Part shown: positions 1 through 5,751 of the stretch, piece by piece
Position numbering within the stretch: position 1 is the first letter of the stretch
Layout of the letters: every line of letters starts with the position of its first letter
From: Acidimicrobiia bacterium
Lineage (GTDB): Bacteria; Actinomycetota; Acidimicrobiia; Spongiisociales; UBA5794
Reading direction: 5' to 3'
Length of the DNA stretch: 5,751 nucleotides
Assembly (NCBI GenBank): GCA_013001485.1
Contig: JABDMN010000103.1
Location: forward strand, 1 to 5,751
Notes under the pieces: generated by a model
What the model was told of the DNA's origin: nothing
The model's input: the letters and a program-made list of their open reading frames with translations, nothing else
The model's database searches: none
Position numbers and translations under genes: made by a program

Positions 1-1155
1 GACGACGATGTCTGCCCCGCTTCCGACCTCCGGGGAGTACTCGAGCCGGTCGACCATCTGATCGCCCACCTCGACCTTGTCGACGTGGGGGTCGACGTAG
101 GCCACTTCCGCTCCCAGCTCGAGAAGACGCTCGAGAATGTGTAGAGACGGCGACTCTCTGGTGTCGCTCACGCCACCTTTGTAGGCCACGCCGAGAACCA
201 CGATCCTGGCCCCGCGTAACGCCTTGCCCGCATCGTTGAGCTTGGAGACGATCCGCTCGACGACATAGGCAGGCATCCTGTTGTTGATGTCCTGGGCCAG
301 CTCGACAAGCCGAAACTGGTACCCGAGCTCTCGAACCTTGTAGGACAGGTATCCGGGGTCGATGGGTATGCAATGACCACCCACGCCCGGGCCAGGTGTG
401 AAGGCCTGGAAGCCGAAGGGTTTGGTGGCCGCACCCCGGATGACATCCCAGATGTCCACGCCGAGGTCGCGACAGAAGATTGCGAGCTCGTTGACCAGGG
501 CGATGTTGACGTGGCGGTACGTGTTCTCCAGCAGCTTCGCCATCTCAGCCTCGCGCGTCCCTCTGAGGGGAACGACCTCATCGCAAACCTTCGAGTACAG
601 GGCGACCGCCGCTTCGGTCGAAGCCGCGTCAACGCCTGCCACAAGCTTCGGTGTGTTTCGCAAGCCCCAGTGCGGGTTACCCGGATCGATGCGCTCAGGC
701 GAGTAAGCCAGAAAGAAGTCGGTGCCGGCCGTGAGACCGGATTGCTCCTCGAGGAGAGGGCGCAGGTCTTCTTCGGTCGTGCCGGGATACGTCGTGGACT
801 CGAGGACGACGAGCTGTCCGGGGCGCAACACGGCCCCCAGTTGGGTCCCGGCGGCAAGTACGGCAGACAGATCCGGCAGGTGGTTGGCCAGGGGCGTCGG
901 CACGGCAATGACCACCGCACCGGCCTCAGCAAGCCGGTCGGGGTCTGATCCAGCCACGAAACCGGCGTCGACGGCAGCAACGACATCGTCGTCCGAAATG
1001 TCTTCGACGTAGCTCTTGCCCGAGTTCAGCGATGCGATCTTGGCCTCGTCGATGTCGAAGCCGTAGACCGACAACCCGGACCGAGCTGCCTCGACGACGA
1101 GAGGAAGGCCGACATAGCCGAGACCGACGACTGCCAGATCGATGTTGTTACCCAT
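1..1155 (-). CDS. Nucleotide-sugar 6-dehydrogenase, WbpA-like (UDP-GlcNAc/UDP-ManNAc/UDP-Glc dehydrogenase family), 3' end outside window
   Basis: NAD-dependent four-electron oxidation of the C6 hydroxyl of a UDP-sugar to a uronic acid, in the cytoplasm. 385 codons are visible; family members are usually about 420-440 residues, so only the C-terminal tail is missing. The N-terminal Rossmann motif is GLGYVGLP (11-18). VPTP (85-88), ESTTYPGT (119-126) and YSPERIDPG (151-159) are family signatures. K207 in the MAKLLENTYR segment fits the conserved lysine and C262 in GPGVGGHCIPIDP (255-267) the catalytic cysteine. A C-terminal UDP-binding domain follows (VLGVAYKGGVSDTRESPS, 320-337). The GGHCIPIDP form resembles WbpA/TviB-type enzymes acting on UDP-GlcNAc more than the GGxCxPKD form of UDP-glucose dehydrogenases, so UDP-GlcNAc is the favoured but unproven substrate. 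Start: ATG at 1155 with AGGA 9 nt upstream; an in-frame TGA lies two codons before it. It follows the dehydratase gene by 42 bp, so co-transcription is likely. Confidence 0.95.
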   Translation of the reverse strand, partial: MGNNIDLAVVGLGYVGLPLVVEAARSGLSVYGFDIDEAKIASLNSGKSYVEDISDDDVVAAVDAGFVAGSDPDRLAEAGAVVIAVPTPLANHLPDLSAVLAAGTQLGAVLRPGQLVVLESTTYPGTTEEDLRPLLEEQSGLTAGTDFFLAYSPERIDPGNPHWGLRNTPKLVAGVDAASTEAAVALYSKVCDEVVPLRGTREAEMAKLLENTYRHVNIALVNELAIFCRDLGVDIWDVIRGAATKPFGFQAFTPGPGVGGHCIPIDPGYLSYKVRELGYQFRLVELAQDINNRMPAYVVERIVSKLNDAGKALRGARIVVLGVAYKGGVSDTRESPSLHILERLLELGAEVAYVDPHVDKVEVGDQMVDRLEYSPEVGSGADIVV

Positions 1156-1164
1156 CAACGGTCA

Positions 1165-1168
1165 TCCT
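1165..1168 (-). promoter_or_regulatory. Ribosome binding site of the nucleotide-sugar dehydrogenase
   Basis: AGGA on the minus strand, 9 nt before the ATG at 1155. A TTG codon directly precedes that ATG and would sit 6 nt from the motif. An in-frame stop just upstream leaves only these two adjacent starts; ATG is preferred. Confidence 0.6.
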
Positions 1169-1197
1169 ATGACCAGATCAGAGGCCGACGGGGCCGC

Positions 1198-3045
1198 TCA
1201 TCGCTCGACGGCAGCCGGGAGTGGCACCTCGAACGATGTCGGCTCGACGATCTTCCATGTCGCTTCGAGGTGTGACTGGGGGTCGGACATGGTCTCGAAG
1301 AAGGAGACGCCGTCCATATCCATCGGAGCAACCGGGTAGCTGGTGATGAGCTGATGGGGGCGCCGCAGCGGCTCCTCGGCAGGTGCCGACAACACCTCGT
1401 GGAGCTTCTCCCCCGGCCGCAGACCGGTGAACTCGATCGGGATCTCCGTTCCGTAACCCATCTCGAGAGCAAGACGACGAGCCAGCTCGACGATCTTGAC
1501 TGGTGTCCCCATGTCAATAACCATAACCTCACCGTCGCGCACATGGATGCCGTCGTCAATCACGAGCTGGACCGCCTCTTCGATCGTCATGAAGTACCGG
1601 GTCACCTCTGGATGTGTGATGGTGAGCGGCCCGCCGTTCTCGATCTGCCGCCGGAGCGTCGGGATCACCGATCCCCGGCTGCCGAGGACGTTTCCAAAAC
1701 GCACGGACATGTAGACGTTCGAATCCACCGCGGCACAACCCGCTGTCAGCATTTCGGCGATCCGCTTCGTTGCCCCAAGCATGCTCGTCGGGTCAGCGGC
1801 CTTGTCCGTTGACACATTGACGAATCGGGCGACGTCGGCCTCGAGGGCAGCTCGCAACACGTTGCGCGTGCCCAGCACGTTCGTCTTCACCGCCTCGGAC
1901 GGGAATCGCTCCAGCATCGTGAGGTGTTTGAGCGCCGCCGCGTGAAAGACGACGTCTGGTCGCCGTTCGGTGAAGACCCGCCGCATCGCCTCGTAGTCAC
2001 GGATGTCCGCCAGGACGAGGTTCGGCGTGTCGAGGAGCGCTCGTCCCTCCAGTTCCAGTTGCAGACCATGCAGAGCGCTCTCGTCCCGATCGAGCATGAT
2101 CAACTCCGACGGCTCGTAGCGGGCAATCATCTGGGTGAGAACCGAGCCGATCGAGCCTCCGGCTCCCGTTACCAGCACTCGCCGCCCTGTCAGGTACCCG
2201 GCGATGGATTCCACGTCGGTTTCGACCTCTGGCCGTCCGAGGAAATCAGACAGGGTGAACTCCCGGATATCGGCGACTCGCACTCCTCCCGTTGCCAGCA
2301 GTTCGGCCACCGGAGGCAGGATCCGCACGGACATCCCGGCTGACTGGGCGATCTCTGCGACCTTGTTGACCTGCTCGGCGGAAGCAGAAGGCATCGCCAC
2401 GATCAAGACGTCGGCGTCGAATCTCCGTGCGACTTCTTCGATCGCGGATCGGCCGCCGACCACGCGGAGCCCCTGGACTTCCAGTCGATCCTTAGAGGTG
2501 TCATCGTCGAGAAAGGCAACCGGCTGGACGTCAGAGTTGGGGTCCTCCATCAACACGCGAGCCACCTGGCTGCCGGCATCTCCTGCCCCGAAGATGACGG
2601 CGCGGTGCTCGCGAGGATGATGTGAAAGACGCTGCACCTGGCGGAGGAGCCTCAGGCCATAACGCAGTGCAAGGCCCAGGATCACCTGGTAGCTGGCACC
2701 GGCGACGACGGCGCTCGACGGGACGAGGTTCGGATCTGCAGCGGCCAGATTGACGATCACGAGAATCCCGGCAGTCACCGCTACGACGCCTGCGAACGCC
2801 CCGGTTTCCTCGAATGAACCGAAACGGAATCGACCCAGGTACAGACCGCTGAAGTATCCGATCGAGAGATGCGCGGCAACTGCGACCAGGGCCAGGGCGG
2901 CCAGACCCGATGTGTTGACGCGGTCCCATACGAAGCCATGGCGGGCCCAGACGGCAATTGTGAGGACGGCCACCCAGAACACGGCATCGGCAGCCGCGAG
3001 CACAAGAACAGGAATCCGGAGCGGCGCGTCGATTCGACGTTTCAT
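1198..3045 (-). CDS. Membrane-anchored nucleotide-sugar 4,6-dehydratase (PglF/WbpM/CapD family)
   Basis: Predicted to convert a UDP-N-acetylhexosamine, probably UDP-GlcNAc, to a 4-keto-6-deoxy intermediate for surface polysaccharide synthesis. At 615 residues it has the full length of the large two-domain class. About four hydrophobic segments (10-33, 47-68, 83-103, 111-130) anchor it. A CoA-binding-like Rossmann domain follows (RAVIFGAGDAGSQVA, 148-162). The catalytic extended-SDR domain starts near 288 with VTGAGGSIGS (292-301), then FHAAALKH (367-374), STDKA (412-416), GATKR (424-428), RFGNVLGSRGSVIP (449-462) and GLRPGEKLHE (541-550). The TDK triad typical of this class is present; the SDR tyrosine position is leucine (L423), whereas PglF/WbpM-type enzymes usually have methionine. 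The ATG at 3045 is fixed by an in-frame TGA nine bases upstream. It is the first gene of the leftward unit and is followed closely by the sugar dehydrogenase. Family assignment is firm; substrate and stereochemistry are inferred. Confidence 0.95.
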   Translation of the reverse strand: MKRRIDAPLRIPVLVLAAADAVFWVAVLTIAVWARHGFVWDRVNTSGLAALALVAVAAHLSIGYFSGLYLGRFRFGSFEETGAFAGVVAVTAGILVIVNLAAADPNLVPSSAVVAGASYQVILGLALRYGLRLLRQVQRLSHHPREHRAVIFGAGDAGSQVARVLMEDPNSDVQPVAFLDDDTSKDRLEVQGLRVVGGRSAIEEVARRFDADVLIVAMPSASAEQVNKVAEIAQSAGMSVRILPPVAELLATGGVRVADIREFTLSDFLGRPEVETDVESIAGYLTGRRVLVTGAGGSIGSVLTQMIARYEPSELIMLDRDESALHGLQLELEGRALLDTPNLVLADIRDYEAMRRVFTERRPDVVFHAAALKHLTMLERFPSEAVKTNVLGTRNVLRAALEADVARFVNVSTDKAADPTSMLGATKRIAEMLTAGCAAVDSNVYMSVRFGNVLGSRGSVIPTLRRQIENGGPLTITHPEVTRYFMTIEEAVQLVIDDGIHVRDGEVMVIDMGTPVKIVELARRLALEMGYGTEIPIEFTGLRPGEKLHEVLSAPAEEPLRRPHQLITSYPVAPMDMDGVSFFETMSDPQSHLEATWKIVEPTSFEVPLPAAVER

Positions 3046-3048
3046 GAG

Positions 3049-3053
3049 TCCTC
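3049..3053 (-). promoter_or_regulatory. Ribosome binding site of the dehydratase (close spacing)
   Basis: GAGGA on the minus strand, only 3 nt before the ATG at 3045, which is shorter than usual. An in-frame TGA (part of the same TGAGGA stretch) rules out any earlier start, so the ATG stands despite the tight spacing. Confidence 0.5.
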
Positions 3054-3069
3054 AAGGCCACGGTCGACA

Positions 3070-3091
3070 GGGGTTGGCCCTCGATAACCCC
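3070..3091. repeat. Short inverted repeat GGGGTT-N10-AACCCC
   Basis: Perfect 6-bp arms at 3070-3075 and 3086-3091 separated by 10 bp, lying 25-46 bp upstream of the dehydratase start and 8 bp from the AT-rich CTATATCAT. It could be an operator, or a weak hairpin in the dehydratase leader. Arms this short can occur by chance in GC-rich DNA. Confidence 0.3.
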
Positions 3092-3104
3092 ACCAGGCTA
3101 TATC
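3074..3104 (+). promoter_or_regulatory. Weak candidate promoter for the rightward unit
   Basis: TTGGCC (3074-3079) and TATATC (3099-3104) resemble sigma-70-type -35 and -10 elements, but the 19-bp spacing is long. Transcription would start near 3111 and give a leader of roughly 100 nt. The same AT-rich spot could instead serve the leftward unit (GATATA or TATAGC on the minus strand). This is a guess from composition. Confidence 0.2.
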
Positions 3105-3198
3105 ATCGTCGGGAACTGAGGACGGATTGAGCGATCGATCCGCCCCGGCAGCAAGGGGTCTTCGGAGAGCCCTGTCCCCCCAGTATCGCCCCGTGACC

Positions 3199-3203
3199 AG
3201 GGA
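3199..3203 (+). promoter_or_regulatory. Possible weak ribosome binding site of the fusion gene
   Basis: AGGGA lies 12 nt before the ATG at 3216, further than the optimum. No better purine-rich motif is seen, and 3216 is the only canonical start codon after the in-frame stop at 3117. Confidence 0.3.
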
Positions 3204-3215
3204 TCGCACAAACCC

Positions 3216-5126
3216 ATGAAACGATTCTTCGAGTACCTCGCCATTCTCATCGTCGCCGCGATCGTGTTCGTCGCGTCGTCGGGATTGTGGTCCGGACTCG
3301 TCGCTGCTCTGCTCGCAGCGGCGGTTGCGGCAGCTCTGGCGCTCGGCCTCTGGTGGTTCCTCATTCGTCGGAGTGGCAATGCCGGGGCAAAGCTCGACAA
3401 GCCACTTCTCGGGATCATCCCCGACCATGAGGGAGCCGGGCCTGCCCCGGCGATCTCTGCCGCCGTCACCCCCGAGCCCTACGCGGCCATCGCCAACGAG
3501 TTGGCCGCTCTGTCCGAAACGCAGGTCCTGTTGGTGACGAGCCCGAACCCTGGGCAGGGAGCCACGACGACAGCAGTGAATGTCGCTGCGGCAGCGAGTA
3601 GAGCAGGTCGACGGGTTCTGCTGATCGATGCCGACCCCATCGGCCGGCGCCTCTCGTCGTTCAACGGGTCCGGGTCTACACCCGGTCTCTTCGAGCTGGC
3701 CCGGGGTACCGCTGGACTCGAAGAAGCCGCCCGGATGTGGAATCTCGGTCCGAATACGCGAATGCCGATGATCCCCGTCGGCGAGCCGGAAGGCGACACC
3801 AGCCTTGCCACGCCACACCTGGCAGGGGTCATCGACAGGGTTGCCGAGAGAGCCGATCTCGTCCTGATCGACGCCCCGTCGGCATCGTTTGACGGCATAC
3901 CTGCCGATCTTGCAGCCCACGCCGACGGCTCCATCCTCGTCCTCCCCCCGTCGGGCTCGAGCAACGCCGCCCAGGAAGCAGCCAACGCTCTTGCTGAAAT
4001 CGGCGCACCGGTCGTCGGCTATGTCGTGAACCGGGGTCGACCGGCTGCAGCACCGACTGGTTGGCGGATGTTTCGCCGATTCACGGCCACGGTCGTGCTG
4101 CTCATGGCCGGATACGCCGCCTGGACAGGATTGTCGATCTGGACGAAGTGGCTGAGCGTGGAGCGGGTGGCGATCGATACGCAAGCCGCACGGATCGATC
4201 TCGCCGGAGCTGCTCCCGCAACCGCGAGCGAGCCCGACGGTGCCATCGACAACGCCGACCTCGGCCCTGATGTGATCGGGTCAACGAGCCAAACCGGGCC
4301 GATCGACACGTTCACCTTCGAGACCTTCTTGATCCTTGGAACAGACAGCCGCTCTCCGGACACTGTTTCGGGCCGGGCGGACGTGATCATCCTCGTCCTG
4401 GTCCCCGCCGATGGCTCGACCCCGGGGATGGTGTCGCTTCCAAGAGATCTCTTCCTCCCCAATGCGTGCACATCGGGCTCCACAAGGATCAACGCCGGAC
4501 TGAACGGGTGCGGGTCGGTGGCGTCGGGCATGGAACTCATGTCGATCAACGTCGAGGACTTCACGGGTATCGAGGTCGACCACGTCGCCCTGTTCGACTT
4601 CGAAGGCTTCGAGGACATCATCGACGCCGTGGGCGGGATCGAGATCTGCGCCACCAACCCGATCCGGGGCGGTCGAGCCGATCTCGAACTGAGCTTGCCC
4701 GCCGGATGTGCGGTCTACGACGGCGAGACGACTCTGAAGTGGGTGAGGTCACGCAAGACTCAGGAATTGGTCGACGGTTCCTGGCGCTCGATCCCTGGCG
4801 TCAATGACCTCGCCAGGAACCAGAGACAACAAGACGTCATCGTCCAGATGTTCTCGAAGATGCAGTCCATGCGCGACCCGGGGGATCTCGCGTCCGTGGT
4901 TGGGGACCTGTCCGATGCGTTCACGTTGGGGAACTCCATGGGAATCGGCGAGGCAATCACGTTGGCCTGGAGTATGAGAGACATCGGCAACGCCGGATTC
5001 TCCAGGTTCAAGATCCCGGTGACCGGACACGTCACAACCACCGGAGCCCAGGTCCTGCTGCCGACGGAACCGTTCCCTGTCGTTATCTCGGAGTACTACC
5101 CCGACTATCAGGCTTCCGCCGGGTGA
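3216..5126 (+). CDS. Fusion of a BY-kinase/ParA-like ATPase domain (degenerate Walker A) with an extracytoplasmic LytR-CpsA-Psr (LCP) domain
   Basis: 636 residues in one uninterrupted frame. A two-helix hairpin (about 5-22 and 26-50) leads to KPLLGIIPD (62-70), like the LGxIP junction before the kinase domain in Wzc/CapB-type proteins. The ATPase-like domain (about 85-275) has SPNPGQGATTT (109-119, Walker A position with A116 replacing lysine), LLIDADP (135-141, Walker A') and LVLIDAPSAS (215-224, Walker B). A third helix (about 289-310) places the rest outside. The LCP domain (about 368-550) has LILGTDSRS (372-380), GRADV (386-390), SLPRD (407-411), RINAGLN (424-430), DHVALFDFEGF (455-465), VGGIEI (472-477), LKWVRSRK (507-514) and RNQRQQ (534-539), covering the conserved Arg/Asp positions. 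LCP proteins transfer lipid-linked glycopolymers to peptidoglycan or, in some cases, protein. The LCP half is probably active and the cytoplasmic half a pseudokinase or scaffold. No LytR_C domain is visible. The stop overlaps the next gene. Confidence 0.92.
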   Translation: MKRFFEYLAILIVAAIVFVASSGLWSGLVAALLAAAVAAALALGLWWFLIRRSGNAGAKLDKPLLGIIPDHEGAGPAPAISAAVTPEPYAAIANELAALSETQVLLVTSPNPGQGATTTAVNVAAAASRAGRRVLLIDADPIGRRLSSFNGSGSTPGLFELARGTAGLEEAARMWNLGPNTRMPMIPVGEPEGDTSLATPHLAGVIDRVAERADLVLIDAPSASFDGIPADLAAHADGSILVLPPSGSSNAAQEAANALAEIGAPVVGYVVNRGRPAAAPTGWRMFRRFTATVVLLMAGYAAWTGLSIWTKWLSVERVAIDTQAARIDLAGAAPATASEPDGAIDNADLGPDVIGSTSQTGPIDTFTFETFLILGTDSRSPDTVSGRADVIILVLVPADGSTPGMVSLPRDLFLPNACTSGSTRINAGLNGCGSVASGMELMSINVEDFTGIEVDHVALFDFEGFEDIIDAVGGIEICATNPIRGGRADLELSLPAGCAVYDGETTLKWVRSRKTQELVDGSWRSIPGVNDLARNQRQQDVIVQMFSKMQSMRDPGDLASVVGDLSDAFTLGNSMGIGEAITLAWSMRDIGNAGFSRFKIPVTGHVTTTGAQVLLPTEPFPVVISEYYPDYQASAG

Positions 5127-5751
5127 CCGATCCCCGCCAACCCCACGGCGACGTCCGGAACCCCCGGATCCCGAGTCGCTCCCCGGATAGATCACCAATG
5201 CTGGTGGGACTGGTCCTGGCCATCGTGTTGATCGCGATCAGCGTCGGCCTGTTCCAGCTACTGCGCACCCCGCTCGAGGAATCGGCATCTTCGACCAACC
5301 CCACCACGACTGTCGCAAGTGGTGACACGACCACCACGACACCCACCACGAGCACGTCGACAACCAGCACCACGATCGTCGTCGACCCGTTCGAAGCGGT
5401 GGGCAACCCGCTGGACCTCTCCGAGCTGGCACTGGTTGCCGACGGCATCGGGCCGATCGCCTTCGGCACACCCGAGGCGGTTGCCGCCGGCCAACTCGTG
5501 GCCACGTTTGGTGATCCCGACGAAGACACGGGGGACATCATCTCGACAGGCGAATACGGGGCGTGTCCCGGCGACGGGGTACGCGTCATCCGCTGGGGAC
5601 CTCTCGCCATCGTCCTCAGGGCCGGATTGTTCGTCGGATACAGGACAGACTTGACCTATGGCGGGGTTGCCGACGCACCGTCGACGCTGCTCTCGACGTT
5701 GTCCGGGCTTCGTCTCGGAGACTCGATCGAACGGCTCGAGGAGATCTACTC
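5123..5751 (+). CDS. Membrane-anchored exported hypothetical protein with Thr-rich linker, 3' end outside window
   Basis: Not recognised as a named family. 209 codons are open to the window edge. A 25-residue, Arg/Pro-rich, presumably cytoplasmic tail precedes one hydrophobic helix (about 26-47). A Thr/Ser-rich linker (about 56-84) and an apparently folded extracytoplasmic region from about residue 88 follow. That region contains GPIAFGTPEAV (110-120), a lone cysteine in GACPG (146-150) and, near the edge, GLRLGDSIERLEEIY (195-209), which loosely echoes the first motif and may start a second copy. The GTG start at 5123 is favoured because GTGA overlaps the stop of the LCP fusion, which suggests translational coupling. 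An ATG at 5198, just before the helix, is the alternative; neither has a strong ribosome binding site. Context suggests a role at the cell surface with the LCP fusion, but no function can be assigned. Confidence 0.8.
   Translation, partial: MTDPRQPHGDVRNPRIPSRSPDRSPMLVGLVLAIVLIAISVGLFQLLRTPLEESASSTNPTTTVASGDTTTTTPTTSTSTTSTTIVVDPFEAVGNPLDLSELALVADGIGPIAFGTPEAVAAGQLVATFGDPDEDTGDIISTGEYGACPGDGVRVIRWGPLAIVLRAGLFVGYRTDLTYGGVADAPSTLLSTLSGLRLGDSIERLEEIY
5294..5374 (+). repeat. Low-complexity Thr/Ser codon tract (linker)
   Basis: A run of ACC, ACG, ACA and AGC codons encodes residues 58-84 of the downstream gene, 15 of them threonine. It is a flexible spacer between the membrane helix and the outer domain and a potential O-glycosylation site. 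The codons are mixed, so it is low complexity rather than an exact tandem repeat. Confidence 0.7.

Larger units (their letters stand above)
3046..3215. promoter_or_regulatory. Divergent intergenic region between the two polysaccharide units
   Basis: 170 bp separate the start codons of the leftward dehydratase and the rightward fusion gene, so promoters for both directions should lie here. In the frame of the rightward gene there is a TGA at 3117 and no ATG, GTG or TTG before 3216, which argues against an N-terminal extension. The only AT-rich spot is CTATATCAT (3098-3106). A 6-bp inverted repeat (3070-3091) and a GATCGATC palindrome (3133-3140) are also present. No transcription factor site could be recognised. 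Confidence 0.6.

Noticed and set aside
373..948. Plus-strand open frame of 191 codons and similar frames across 168-1012
   Set aside because: Antisense or out-of-frame shadows of the nucleotide-sugar dehydrogenase, whose motifs are continuous on the minus strand.
1354..2343. Plus-strand open frames opposite the dehydratase (1354-1812, 1924-2343)
   Set aside because: Compositional shadows of the dehydratase, with His/Arg-rich translations and no family features.
3133..3140. GATCGATC palindrome as a regulatory site
   Set aside because: GATCGATC-like words recur through the coding sequence here and the motif is too short to support a specific site.
3042..4184. Long open frame (380 codons) on the minus strand opposite the fusion gene
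   Set aside because: It is Arg/Gly/Pro-rich with no recognisable motifs, spans the divergent promoter region and lies antisense to well-supported domains. Such frames are common opposite genes in GC-rich DNA.
3990..4320. Frameshift or assembly error creating the ATPase-LCP fusion
   Set aside because: The frame is continuous through the ATPase C-terminus, helix 3 and the juxtamembrane linker, with sensible protein throughout, and the topology is consistent. No sign of a broken stop or start at the joint.
5094..5108. YYPDY (627-631) at the C-terminus of the fusion as a BY-kinase tyrosine cluster
   Set aside because: By the predicted topology it lies outside the membrane, after the LCP domain, so it cannot be a cytoplasmic autophosphorylation tail.
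5083..5610. Minus-strand open frame of 175 codons at the right edge
   Set aside because: The plus-strand frame has a coherent tail-helix-linker-domain layout and couples to the preceding stop. The minus-strand frame's valine-rich run is the reverse complement of the Thr-rich linker.

Overview
The window comes from a GC-rich bacterium, most likely an actinobacterium. G or C dominates third codon positions. There is a LytR-CpsA-Psr (LCP) domain of the kind that attaches glycopolymers to Gram-positive-type walls, and an exported protein carries a threonine-rich linker behind a single membrane anchor, a style common in Actinobacteria. An Acidimicrobiia-like source would fit, but the sequence alone does not prove it.

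Layout: two transcription units diverge from a 170-bp intergenic region (3046-3215). Leftward (minus strand) lie a membrane-anchored nucleotide-sugar 4,6-dehydratase of the PglF/WbpM/CapD type (1198-3045) and, 42 bp further on, a WbpA-like UDP-sugar 6-dehydrogenase (1155 to base 1, 3' end outside the window). Rightward (plus strand) lies a 636-residue protein (3216-5126). It joins an N-terminal membrane hairpin and a ParA/BY-kinase-like ATPase domain to an extracytoplasmic LCP domain through one transmembrane helix. A membrane-anchored hypothetical protein follows with a GTGA stop/start overlap (5123 to the right edge, 3' end outside the window).

Together the genes look like part of a cell-surface polysaccharide locus. 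The leftward pair would make modified UDP-sugars (a 4-keto-6-deoxy sugar and a uronic acid). The rightward fusion would act at the membrane in assembly or in transfer of the finished polymer to the wall.

The most unusual item is the fusion. Its ATPase half has lost the Walker A lysine (alanine at residue 116), has no cytoplasmic tyrosine cluster and lacks the periplasmic Wzz loop, whereas its LCP half keeps the conserved Arg/Asp residues. This suggests a pseudokinase acting as a regulatory or scaffolding module for a wall-polymer ligase. No RNA genes, mobile elements, CRISPR arrays or convincing terminators were seen.
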